Assembly: GCA_933207985.1 (NCBI GenBank)
Contig: OW240915.1
Span: forward strand, 262,284,925-262,348,924
Origin: Pelobates cultripes
Taxonomy: Eukaryota > Chordata > Amphibia > Anura > Pelobatidae
Direction: 5' to 3'
DNA length: 64,000 nucleotides
Under the pieces are notes generated by a model that did not search any database, was not told the origin of the DNA, and saw only the letters and a list, made by a program, of their open reading frames with translations. Below, in pieces: positions 54,086 to 64,000 of the stretch. The position numbers and the translations under genes were made by a program. Position 1 is the first letter of the stretch. Each line of letters begins with the position of its first letter.

Positions 54086-54709
54086 CAAGACAACGAGCAA
54101 TTACCGACATACACCAAAGCATGGGAGAATGACTTGGGGATTACTTTAACCCAGTCAGAATGGGGTAAAATATTCACCAACATTTTTAAGTCCTCCATCA
54201 ATACTACTTTACAAGAGTGCAACTATAAACGAATCTCTAGATGGCACCTAGTCCCGACCAGATCTTATAGATTTTCCCCCAACACCTCCAGAGTTTGTTG
54301 GAGGTGCACGACCGAAATAGGAACCCCGGGTCATCTATGGTGGACGTGCACCATTATACAAAACTATTGGGAAAAAATATGCTGCCTCATCAATACCATC
54401 ACGGGCTATGAGTTACCCACCTCACCTGAAGCACTTGTTTTTATGCTCTATCCCTCTCCGGTAGTGAAATCCACTCGTGTCTTAATAAATCACATGCTCA
54501 CAGCGGCAAATAGCTTAATTCCCACCAAATGGAAACAGAGTAACCCTCCAACTATTAGAGAATGGTTAGCAAAGGTAGAGGCCATACGACAAATGGAAGA
54601 ACTCTCCCACTCCTTAAATGGTACATATGATAAATACATCCATGCATGGTCACCATGGGATACATTTATCAAAGATTACAAACCCGATAATATGTCCACA
54701 CCTACATAG
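54086..54709 (+). pseudogene. L1 ORF2 C-terminal domain (open but truncated)
   Basis: About 200 residues remain open without a stop, ending in DNMSTPT. It contains the Cys-rich knuckle CWRC...GHLWWTC, known to help bind the RNA in L1 proteins. The endonuclease and RT are absent. The upstream 70 residues of this frame come from flanking repeat and are not part of the protein. Confidence 0.8.
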
Positions 54710-55279
54710 AGAACAGGCCTTCTAGACATAACGCTAGACGAGCTTAGGGGGTACTTAACCAAGTTCTTTTTTTTTTTTTTTTTTTACTCATTGCCAATCA
54801 ATAATCACTAATACTATAAAATGGTTTCAAACTAACCTCTAATTATAGAAAGGAGTGAAGCTGTAATATGTTGCTTTCCTGCAATACCAGGATGGACTTT
54901 ATTGTTATGCACCATGGACATTCATTTGCCATATCATATATTTAGATCCAGCAATCTACAACTAACAATGTATGTCTATACTTTAAAATAAGTGCCATGT
55001 AACTAATACTCTACTGATTGTAAGGTTTAAACTCCAAATTTCGGCAGTATATTGTATTAGCCTCACTGAGATTCGAAGTTATCTCTTACTCTTGAAATAT
55101 TATACTTCTAATTATGATGATACAGAAATTGTTTATTATACCATGTTCATTGTACAATGTTGTATGTACCGAAAATGTCACATTTACATTCCTATGTCAC
55201 CGATACGCTGGTACTGTAACATTTAATTTGTTGGAATTTTCATTGTGAAACAATAAAAAGATATAAAAAAAAAAAAAAA
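54086..55279 (+). mobile_element. L1 LINE 3' fragment
   Basis: An open frame (to 54709) covers the ORF2 C-terminus: WENDLGITLTQSEWGKIF, RWHLVPTRSYRFSPNTS, the Cys-His knuckle CWRCTTEIGTPGHLWWTC, then IREWLAKVEAI. A 3' UTR and a tail of AATAAAAAG plus poly-A follow (55250-55279). It is 5' truncated at the hAT end. Confidence 0.85.
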
Positions 55280-56250
55280 GGGGGGATGGGGGGAGGAAAA
55301 GAAGAAGGGAATAGTGGATTGAGGAGCTGGAGGAGAAAGCGAGAAGTTAGAGCGAAATATAAGCTAGGTGTTCCAATTGAGTGATTGCTGCTGCTCTCAT
55401 AGTTCCGATAACAATCAGCCCTTTTCCACATGGTATTGTAATTATTACATGCTTTCTGAGTTACAGGGTTAATCGTTCCTTTCATATATTGTGAGTTGAC
55501 ACGGGGGGGGGTGGGGGGGGATAAATAACACTTTGCCCAACACTTATATTGTCCAAGTGACTGGAAGGAGGGGAACGCACAGCACTCCTGACAGTCAATT
55601 CATGTAGTGTGGCCAAGCTCCGTCAGCATCTCCGCCTGTTATATCAGCTCTAGATCATGCCGCAGGCTGTATGGAGGTTGCAGGGATATGAATTGCCTTA
55701 AATCCCTGCTCCCTGTATTCCTCACAGCGCTGCGGTGCATTAGTGGTGAGGCCAAGCCGAGAGGAGCCCCAAACAGCTCTAGCTACACCACTGCCTCCTC
55801 TCCCCTCCTCTGCCTTTAGGAATAGCCCAAAACATGCATGGTGCGTGGGTCTCTTATAGCCTCTCTAATGACAGGAAAACAATGCTGCGATGTCACTGTA
55901 TATACAGGACCTTCACCTTTGCTCCAATTTATGGACTAACTACGTTATCGCAAAATGATAATTACAGTGCATTGTACAGGAAAAACTATAGAGGAAAGTA
56001 TTTCTTCATATACCAGTGTGTAAGAATTAAAGGGGAAATTATTGTGAAATTATTGCTAAATGTTAGCTTGTGGTTCTGTGTTTTCACATTTTTGTTTAAA
56101 CAAGGACTACCATTTTCACTGTATTTTTTTTATTATTCATTGTTTTTGCTACATTTAGAATGCAAATTATTATAGAATATTTTTTTTATCTTGATGAAGG
56201 GCTAGTAGTAGTGTGATGGTGAAAAGGGGCTAGGCTAAACACATGCGGAT
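55280..56250. other. Unassigned sequence
   Basis: It includes a G-rich run (55503-55520) and otherwise unremarkable sequence. No gene was recognised on either strand. Confidence 0.4.
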
Positions 56251-56254
56251 AATT

Positions 56255-56490
56255 GGAGAATTTTACAAATTCCAGAAACATTGCCACCATATGTGGAGGA
56301 AAAAGCCCAGGGATCTCGCACATCTCTCACACAGATCGTTTAACTCTGGATGCATTGCCTGAAAGCATTCTGAGGTCATATGCCACAAAGAGTGGGCTTT
56401 GTAGGCATATTCCTGAGTCTTGTTAGCTTTTGCACAGTAATTGACCCAGTCATCGATTGTGTAACACTGGACTGATATTTTACCCAATGG
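56255..56490 (-). pseudogene. L1 ORF2 C-terminal scrap
   Basis: On the minus strand the frame reads WHMTSECFQAMHPELNDLCE and then RCARSLGFFLHIWWQC, matching the L1 zinc-knuckle region (WYLTP..., CxRC...GxxLHIWWxC). Only this short piece is recognisable. Confidence 0.65.
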
Positions 56491-56847
56491 CCAGTTCCAA
56501 CCTGGAGAAAAGTATGGGGAGGGTTAAAGATAGGAGATACCATGTGGTAAGGGTTTAGGATCCAGACATAAAAGCTCAAAAGGAGGGAGGGGGTGTCTCT
56601 GAATACATTTGGTTGTTGTGATGTTTTGGTGATATAATCATGCAATTGTACATAATTAAATTGTGCTAGAAAGATAGGGAAGGTCTGGCCCAGGAATCTA
56701 TTGAGAGGCATCATTATTCCATCCGAAACCAGGTGGCACAAGTGGTAATAAAAAAAACAAAAAAAAAACCTGTTAAACAGAAAAATATACAAAGAATAAA
56801 CAGGTACATTGTAACTGTTCTAAATCATAGGTATTACACACACACGT

Positions 56848-56915
56848 TTAACCCCTTAAGGACACAACTTCTGGAATAAAAGGGAATCATGACGGAATAT
56901 TTCCGTCATACGTAT
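56848..56915. mobile_element. TTAA foldback MITE arm
   Basis: It begins TTAACCCCTTAAGGACAC and continues CTTCTGGAATAAAAGGG and then TCATGACGGAA, the same arm as at 11481. A small hairpin GACGGAATATTTCCGTC ends it. Confidence 0.65.
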
Positions 56916-56943
56916 AACAACTATACATGCTGCAGGGCTACTA

Positions 56944-57105
56944 AATTTTATGGCAGGACAGGAGGCTTCATATTTGCTTTACCTTCTTTACTGAAACCTC
57001 CAGCAGCAAAGAAACAGTTAACAGAACTTTTCAAAACAACCAATCAGAACAAAGCAACAGTAGTATAAAACCCCTAAGCAGGCTCTTCCACTTCCTCTTT
57101 CTTTG
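56944..57105 (+). repeat. DIRS left inverted terminal repeat
   Basis: It starts AATTTTATGGCAGGACAGG and pairs with 62295-62442 over about 148 bp, with essentially one short difference near 56967-56970. It contains AACCAATCAGAAC and GTATAAAACCCC (57062-57073), a possible promoter (TATA-like TATAAAA). Confidence 0.85.
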
Positions 57106-58449
57106 CTGCTGCCTCCAGGTGAGCACTCACCAACTCAGAGTTGTCTCTGCTCTTGGTTGTTGTTTTATCCTACATGCTGCCTGTTTATTTAATCAGTCTA
57201 TTTAATCAGTCTATTTGCTAGGTTTTATTTAGGCAGCTTAATTGCTGGTTTTATTTAGGCAGGCTTCTTGCTGGATTTGTTTTAACAGTTTGTCTGCTGT
57301 GTTTATCTAGGCAGTCTATTGCTGGTTTTAGTTTAGCTAGGCAGTCTATTGCTGGGTTTAGCTAGGCAGTCTATTCTGTGTTATTTCCTATACCACTTCA
57401 TGCTATGTAGCTGCTGTATCATTTGTTAACATCTGTTGCTGTATTTAGGCCACTTATCTGATAGATTCTGTATACTGCTCATTGATTTATTGTTATTCTG
57501 GGTTACTTTATTCTGTTTTCACACTCTGCTGTATGGGGAATGGGTGCCCCTGCTATGATGCTTTGGCTCTGCCTGTAATCTGTTCCCCCTCCCCAGGTTC
57601 CCCTGCTGGGCTCTGTCGCCCATACCCTTCTCCCATATTCCCCACCTGCTCCCCGTGGCCGCTTGCTGAGCAGCTTTTTCTACCATGGCAGTGCCGCACG
57701 ATCACCACGCGGTAGGCTGCGCTCTGTTTTTGAAGCCACGGCAGCCATTTTGTTGGAGCCGCGGCGGCCATTTTTCAGAGCCACATGGGCTCTGTGCGTT
57801 GCGAACAGCCAGGTCTCACCCACGAACTGGCCTGCTGGCCATGTGGCCACTCTCCCTATATCAGGGGAGATAGCCCAGTTTTTCAGCTATCCCTCTACTT
57901 ACTGTGCCTGTCTCACATGCTGCATATGGAACAGATCCTGGATAGCAGGATCATAGCAGCATCTGTCCCAGGCACGCTCACAACTGCAGCTTACTATGTC
58001 TGATGCAATGTGACTAGGTTCTCTATCTTAGCAGTAGACTTGTCACACTTTTTTACTATTACATGTGAATCTCAGATTTAAAGGGACATGTTACTGCTCA
58101 AATAAAATCTTTGTTTAACAAGACTATGCCACATGTGTTATATGCTAATCAAGTCTTTCCCTAAGGTTCAGTCTTTTTCTCATAAAAATTAAATGGCCTG
58201 TTTTTTAGCACCTAGCTCCCCTGCCTAGGATTTGCTGCCCTTCCTGCAAGGGACTTAAATTTTCCACTACACATACACTTCAAAAGTGTATCCTAATATA
58301 ATACCTGAGTGGTCTGTGAGTCAGCTTCTCGCTATATGGACCCTCCTACCCCTCAGGGGGGCTACTGGCCCCACATTCAGACCTGTTACTACTGGGGCTC
58401 TACCCGCTACTGGACCATAATAATGGACGTGTGACACCATTGTGGGCTT

Positions 58450-59240
58450 GGTGACCCCCTGCCTCTGGCAGCATGGCTACCTATGAGTACCCTGCTGGCT
58501 CTACGGCGTCCTGTAAGATTAATGCTGAGGATGACCCCTTCCTGCTTCCTATACTAATGCTCCGGCAATGTCCTGCTTTTATCATACCGAGGGGGTACCC
58601 CTCCTGCAGTCTGCACTGCTGGACCTGCAGCGTCCGGGTATTCCCATAAAATAGGGTACCCCTCCCACTGATTGAGCTTCTGTTCTTACAGTGCCCTGCA
58701 ATACGCAGATACTGAGGGTGACCCCCTCCTGTGGACTACTCTGCTGGACCTACAGGGTCCCGTTATAACCATAATGAGGGTGACCCCCTCTCGCTGACTA
58801 CACTGCTGGGTGTACAGACCTCTATGATACCACACTGAGGGTGACCCCCTCTTACCTACAGCACTGCTGGATCTGCAATGCCCAGTTCTGGTTATATGAG
58901 GGTGACCCCCTCCTGCCGTCTACACTGCTGGACCGGCAATGTCTGGTTACTTTATTATACGGCTAACCACTTCGGCACTACTGTACCTACAGTGTCCGAT
59001 TATGTTCAGACTGAGGGTGACCCCCTCCTGACCTATACTGCATGGTATGCTTGTGCTTGTTGGGTGACCCCCTCTTGCACGCTGGGTGACCCCCAGCTGG
59101 CCGCACCACTGTACCTACAGTGTCCGATTATGTTCAGACTGAGGGTGACCCCCTCCCCTGCTGGCCTATACTGCATGGTATGCTTGTGCTTGTTGGGTGA
59201 CCCCCTCTTGCACGCTGGGTGACCCCCAGCTGGCCGCACC
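58450..59240 (+). repeat. Degenerate tandem repeat in the DIRS 5' region
   Basis: Units of about 75-90 bp each contain GAGGGTGACCCCCTC and CACTGCTGGACC. The last two are a near-exact direct duplication of about 125 bp (about 58977-59100 and 59105-59236). It lies where a gag-like frame is expected. Whether it was ever coding is unclear. Confidence 0.75.
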
Positions 59241-60059
59241 AGGTATCATTCCGACAGTGTTACCTCTATGGCAGTTGTGCAATCACGGCTGAAGGACAAA
59301 TCTCCTTACCCAGAAGGTCACTTGGCCTGTCCTCTTGCCGCCCAGCTGACCTCACTGCCAGAAACCATCGGTACCCTACGGGGACACTCCACCGGCCATC
59401 CTAGACGCTACACCAAGCACCCCTGGTACTCGTTGGCTAACGGATGGATTCATCAAGAGGATCAGTCTTCATGACGGAGTCTGGAAAGGACACCGCAAAC
59501 ACCTGACACGGGGTTTGAACTCTATCTGGGACTAACCAGTGGATGTCGGTGACACGCGGACACAGATGTTTCCTTGGGACTAAATTCCCACTGGGAATGG
59601 ACCGATATGACTTATAGGTATCGCCTAGTTGGTTTCTACCCCTGAGAACCGCAAAACGGCCCCTGTCCAAGCTGGACATCAAACTGATGGATTTAGCATC
59701 CAAGTGCTGGGTCTGCTCTCCGGAGTTACCCTCGTGTACAAATTGAGCTGACACGTCTCTATTCATAGGGTTCCCCCTTAACTAGCCCCAGAGGTCTCTC
59801 GGACCGTGCCCGGACTCCAGATCAAGGTTGCGGAACCTTGGACCGTTCCATGAGCGATACGCATGACCAAAAGAGGCATCCATTCCGACTCATTCCGCAG
59901 TTGCCCTGCTGGGCAAAGGGTGCGGTGGAGTGGACTCCCGCCCCATCCCCACGCTACATGCTCCCAGTGCATATGTCGTCTGACACATTTTGAGATGGAG
60001 GGCACTCATCCCCCTCTGAGAGCTGCTCGGCGTTGACGATTGGTTCTCTCCCTCAAATG

Positions 60060-60370
60060 CACATGAGAGAAACCCGCATGGATTTTGCCATCAACATGGA
60101 CATATTGAATCTGACTCACTCCCAGTCAACCCATTTTCCGGTCTTTCATGGAATATTCGGTCCAGGCGGTGCTCCGCCTCCCGAGGACCAAGATGTCAAT
60201 CCTCAAGGAAAATACCAGGTATATGCTCAGCAACCCGCGGGTTACACTTAGGGGCCCAACCCGGTTAATTGACCGGTGCCTATTCGCCATGGAAGCCATA
60301 CCTCCAGGATCCGGTATTATCAGCCGCTCCAACATGGCGCTTTTTCAGGTCTTCGGCCTGGTATGACCAA
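60060..60370 (+). pseudogene. DIRS reverse transcriptase/RNase H boundary fragment
   Basis: In shifting frames: INMDILNLTHSQSTHFPVF, then LRLPRTKMSILKENTRYML and LRGPTRLIDRCLFAMEAIPP. This matches the DIRS pattern of ...LTPxQ...F..., LPxxKxSILKENTRYxLSNP, LRExTRLIGRLxFAMxAIPP. There are several substitutions and frame changes. Confidence 0.7.
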
Positions 60371-60839
60371 ATCATGTGACCTTCGGATGAAGCTCATCTA
60401 AAACTTAATTGATGACTCCGGAGGAGGGACTCCTTTACGCCAACTGCATGGACCTGCCTGCAGGTTTGTTCAACATTCACAGTATTGCTCGCTACCTTCC
60501 GGCATGGACTTCTCACCAGTTGCCTACTACGGACTGCAGTCGGATCTCACATAGGATCGCTATCTATAGCTTCTGGACAAGTATTCGTCATTTGTGACAG
60601 AATGTATGCGGGACGAGACACTCATGTGGTGGACGTCTTCACCCAACCATGGAGAGACCCCAATGATTGGTTGCCTCACCCTCCGGGGTCTCGAGTACTG
60701 GCATGATTACATTCAGTGCGAACTGCCATACGGAGCGGTTCTCCAACTGGCTGCCGGACCCTCAGCGAGGCAAGGGACGAGTTTTCCAAGCTTGGTCTCC
60801 TTCGGGGCGTACGCATCCCGTTTACCTACAGGATACTTT

Positions 60840-61740
60840 GGTTTTTGCTTCAGACCAAATTCCTGGAAGTGTCGTTTCGCCTGGCCAAACCACTTCGGAG
60901 GAATCCTGCGTGCTTTCCCCTTTTTGCTGGAGTTTGCCATGGGAAGGCAATCTACGACTCCCTCTCTTTTAATGTCCCACGTGGGATCCACAGGGGTAGC
61001 CTGCCACGACTGGTGTTTGGGTCCCCATTGTCTGGCTGAGTTGCCCTCTCAGGGGAGGATCGTATGGGGCCATTCACGTCCTATGTCAGCTAGTGGACAA
61101 CTCATGTGCATTTTCTCAAGATTCTGGCATTGCTAAGGATCTCTTGGTCTGCAGTCTACCGTACGGGAGCCCTATCTCTCGCTATTCCTCAAGTCTAGTG
61201 GTATCATGTGTTCTGCATTTCATTGAGGAATGACCTAATGACAAGGTGCACCAGTTTTTTCCGCTTACGGTTTCCCCCCAGTACATCTTGTATTTCATCG
61301 CGTTCTGACGTCATGGTATCGACGTGTCTTCTTTCTTCTTGCCGTTCAGTACATCGGCTTCTGCTCCACACATTTTTATTCGTCCTCTGTGTCGTACCCC
61401 TATTCTCCGGATAGGCCACGGCTCTGTTGACAGATTGTACACGACCATGTAGATCCAGGATCTGGTTCTTTCGTCTGTCTTCTCATGGACAGCTGTTTAT
61501 TTCTGCGTACGGCCGTTTTGGACTGTTTCTGCATCTTCGCTCGCCTGTTGGATTTGGTGGAGCCTCTCATTGACTGACCTTGAGTTCCTCTGGGACACTT
61601 CTAGTTCGGGGTGCTGTCACCTCAACAATTTTGGAAGCCGTTGGGTCCCTTCTGCATTTGGTTTACACCGCTGCTTGGTTTAGGGAATCAGTTTTTCCAT
61701 TCTCCTTTATTTCAGTCCTCTATCTCATATTGCTTCTGGT
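60840..61740 (+). pseudogene. DIRS tyrosine recombinase remnant
   Basis: It begins with RPNSWKCRFAWPNHFGG, the N-terminal SxxPNTWxxYxxAWxxF-like pattern of DIRS recombinases. Later pieces such as SHGQLFISAYGRF (about 61480) fit the region before the catalytic HxxR. I could not place the catalytic Arg-His-Arg-Tyr with confidence, and stops are frequent. Confidence 0.5.
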
Positions 61741-61763
61741 TCTACTATTTGGGCGTTAAAATT

Positions 61764-61862
61764 GCAAATATGAAGCCTCCTGTCCTGCCATAAAATTAGG
61801 GATTATTCTAGCCTCGGTGAGGGAATAATCTAAATTTTATTAAAGACAGGAGGCGAATATTT
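61764..61862. repeat. DIRS internal complementary region
   Basis: The first part (61764-61797) is the reverse complement of the extreme left end (56944-56977). The second (61796-61862) is the reverse complement of the extreme right end (about 62428-62493). Together they reproduce the joined element ends, the defining feature of DIRS elements. Confidence 0.87.
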
Positions 61863-62294
61863 CCCCCCCCTTTTTTACGTTCCCTCCCTGGATCTGGGTT
61901 TTATTCTATTATAAATAATTGGGGATATTGTTATGTTTTGTGAATGCATGGTTTTACATAATAAAGGTTATTTCTAATATTCAGTGATGGTTGTCCGTGT
62001 GCGTTTTATTCATCATGTTTGTGTTGTAATTATGTTTCGTCAATGCCTTTAGCTTAGGTACATACTAGGTCTTCATAAGATCTGTAGACTTTGTTTATTC
62101 ATCAGGTATTATGATGTGAAAGTGATATTGTATGGATATGACATCTTGCCTTGACAGTTTACTTTCACGATGTTTTCTGTTTTTTTTTTTTTGCAGTGTA
62201 ATCTGTTTTCTCTCTGGGCTTGACGATTGTTTCTCTGGATGTGTCTGCTACAAGGTGGATTCGTTGGTTTCCTTGCTCTCCTGCTCGACCTCAT
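61863..62294 (+). other. DIRS 3' region between the internal complementary region and the right repeat
   Basis: Non-coding segment with AATAAAGG near 61965 (possible polyadenylation signal) and a T-run at 62182. No protein similarity was seen. Confidence 0.45.
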
Positions 62295-62493
62295 CAAAGA
62301 AAGAGGAAGTGGAAGAGCCTGCTTAGGGGTTTTATACTACTGTTGCTTTGTTCTGATTGGTTGTTTTGAAAAGTTCTGTTAACTGTTTCTTTGCTGCTGG
62401 AGGTTTCAGTAAAGAAGGTAAAGCAAATATTCGCCTCCTGTCTTTAATAAAATTTAGATTATTCCCTCACCGAGGCTAGAATAATCCCTAATT
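62295..62493 (-). repeat. DIRS right inverted terminal repeat with extension
   Basis: The inverted copy of the left repeat (to 62442) plus about 50 bp of unique extension ending near TAATCCCTAATT. The extension is present in reverse complement in the internal region at 61796-61862. Confidence 0.85.
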
Positions 62494-62637
62494 CACCTTC
62501 ATAGTAAATTGTCATAACAAAAATTTAAATACAAATTCTTTTAAACTATCATCTACAAAGAACACTGTGGTTGATGTAGCCATGCAAAACCAAGAACATA
62601 CACATTCTTCAAAACCTGCACAAAATGATTACTTTGA

Positions 62638-63152
62638 TTAAAGGGACATTGTAGACACCCAGACCACTTCCGCTCATTGAAGTGGTCTGGATGCACTGTC
62701 CCTTTTGCACTTGGTGCTGCAATGTTAAACATTGTGGTTCCAGAGGACTGCAATGTTTACATTGCAGCTCTAGGTCTGCCCACAGGTCTACCCACAGTGG
62801 CTGTCTACCAGACAGCCAATAGAGGGCTTTCTGAATTGAAATAGACCTTTGGTCTGGTATCTGATGCTGGACATCCTCACGCTCTGCAAGAAGACCTCCA
62901 GCGTCAGCTCAATGCTTTCCTATCGGGAAATCCTAATGTGAGCACGGCCATTAAGTATTGAGTTTCCCCTGCAGGTTGATGTCGGCTGGAGAGGAGTGTG
63001 GGCGGAGCCTGACCCAGCATTGGCATTGAATTCAGGTAAGGGACTGAGGGGTTTTAACCCCTTCAGCGCTGAGGGAGAGCGCTGTGTCAATGAAAGAAAC
63101 TTATAGTGCCAGGAAAATGGCTTGTTTTCCTGGCACTAAAGAATCCCTTTCA
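62638..63152. mobile_element. T2-like MITE
   Basis: It begins TTAAAGGGACATTGTAGAC and ends with TGCCAGGAAAATGG, its mirror and GAATCCCTTTCAA, i.e. a mutated TTAA. It shares GAAGTGGTCTGGATGC with the foldback copies at 38662 and 39515. Confidence 0.7.
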
Positions 63153-63544
63153 ACCAGGTGCACAGCAGTTAGTTATATATTAAGATAAATTACTCAAATT
63201 GCACATATTATAAACAAATAAATGTAGGTGGTATCTCAGGTGGTGATATTGCAGATTTATATATGTGCAATTATACACTACTGCCAAAATTACCCAAACT
63301 CATGTTAGTTGGAACTATAAGCAATACATATAAATTAGAATTAAAATAATATTTTATTTTGTGTTAACATAAACCACTCTTTAAATAGTAATTAAAAAAA
63401 TTAAATTAGAGAGGAAATATGCACAGAGGGCAATTTTAGGCAGTGCCTCATACAAAAGAAGAAATTGAGAAAATATATATTTTTTTAGTTTCTGATGGCA
63501 CAACCTCTTAGAAATGATTCCATTACTAGGTTGAAAAAAGAGCA
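63153..63544. other. Unassigned AT-rich sequence
   Basis: No gene or defined repeat is recognised. Confidence 0.4.
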
Positions 63545-63552
63545 GTGATAAA

Positions 63553-63798
63553 TAGTGATGTCGCGAACTTCCCGCGAACGGCTCGCCGCGGTTCGCCGCG
63601 AACGGTTCCGGTCAGCTGACACATCCCGGCCAATCTCCAGTAGACCCTCCCACCTCCTGGACAGCATCCATGTTGAAGGCAGCTTCAACATGGATGCTGT
63701 CCAGGAGGTGGGAGGGTCTAGGAGGGAGGGTCTGCTGGAGATTGGCCGGGATGTGTCAGCTGACCGGAGCTCGCCGCGAACGGTTCGCGACATCTCTA
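63553..63798. mobile_element. Palindromic hAT MITE with exact 8-bp target duplication
   Basis: The termini TAGTGATGTCGCGAAC and the mirrored GTTCGCGACATCTCTA are flanked by GTGATAAA at 63545-63552 and 63799-63806. The whole 246 bp folds into one long hairpin centred near 63680, with one 13-bp-scale asymmetry on the right arm. No coding capacity. Confidence 0.88.
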
Positions 63799-63951
63799 GT
63801 GATAAATTGTATATTCCCTCACACATATGTTAACTTAAGTCCCCCCCCAAATCTCTGCTCTACACCATACCTTAATGCCCAATATTAAGTTGTATGATTT
63901 GCATTATGACACCAAATCTTTGAATGAATGAACCGCACGTCATGCTGTATC

Positions 63952-64000
63952 AAAGGGAAACTATAGTGCCAGGAAAATCAAATTAGGGCTCTCTATTGTG
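63952..64000. mobile_element. T2-like MITE start, cut by the window edge
   Basis: AAAGGGAAACTATAGTGCCAGG near the right edge matches the start of the T2-like MITE family. The rest is outside the window. Confidence 0.6.

Larger units (their letters stand above)
56944..62493 (+). mobile_element. DIRS-type tyrosine-recombinase retrotransposon, structurally complete
   Basis: Inverted terminal repeats of about 148 bp (56957-57105 and 62295-62442) are nearly identical. An internal complementary region (61764-61862) matches both extreme ends in reverse complement. No target duplication was found, as expected for recombinase insertion. The interior has a repeat-bearing 5' region, RT/RNase H boundary remnants (about 60060-60350) and a tyrosine recombinase remnant (about 60840-61740). 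All frames are short and shifted, so it is coding-dead. DIRS elements replicate through a circular DNA whose ends are templated by the internal region. Confidence 0.85.

Noticed and set aside
26000..64000. A second SDR16C gene (tandem paralogue) downstream
   Set aside because: No TGxxxGxG, NNAG or YxxxK exon was seen on either strand after 24888.

Overview
This window looks like nuclear DNA from a frog (anuran amphibian). It is AT-rich. It holds one vertebrate gene with long introns, and the rest is packed with transposon families familiar from frog genomes: L1/Tx1, CR1 and L2 LINEs, Penelope-like and DIRS elements, LTR elements, hAT elements, and short TTAA-flanked T2-like MITEs. There are no bacterial features. 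The species cannot be named from the sequence. One 100-base run of N (50893-50992) is an assembly gap. The only host protein-coding gene I can support is on the + strand, with coding exons between 4144 and 24888. Six exons, all bounded by GT-AG introns and joining in frame, encode a 305-residue short-chain dehydrogenase/reductase. It best matches SDR16C5 (RDHE2, a membrane-bound all-trans-retinol dehydrogenase) and keeps every catalytic motif. Its introns (9.1, 2.1, 5.3, 2.4 and 0.9 kb) hold most of the transposons in the first 25 kb: a 3.8-kb Penelope-like element nested in a TTAA element (intron 1), a hAT-type element with an exact 8-bp target duplication and expanded minisatellites (intron 2), an L2 LINE and a T2-like MITE (intron 3), and a nested CR1 fragment (intron 4). 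Layout. 1-4120: simple repeats and copies of a TTAA-flanked, hairpin-rich repeat. 4121-24888: the SDR16C5-like gene. 25016-25783: a hAT element just past the stop codon. 26395-36350: one old L1 broken by at least five later insertions. 36350-42060: sparse unique sequence, two foldback MITEs and an L1 tail. 42067-45317: a short LTR element with a 5-bp target duplication, with a CR1 copy inside one LTR. 45640-50330: a decayed DIRS element carrying an LTR fragment and a nearly intact CR1. 50780-53770: tandem and local repeats around the gap, with a Ty3/gypsy RNase H scrap and one C2H2 zinc-finger scrap. 54086-56490: L1 tails. 56944-62493: a structurally complete but coding-dead DIRS element. 62638-64000: MITEs. 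The most informative observations are two RNA/DNA architectures. One is a well-formed hammerhead ribozyme motif (minus strand, 6517-6560) in the terminal region of the Penelope-like element. The other is the inverted terminal repeats plus internal complementary region of the DIRS element, which match the circular-intermediate replication model for that group. I found no clear evidence of a wholly new biological system. The interest lies in well-preserved, nested mobile-element structures and in their placement inside a retinoid-metabolism gene.
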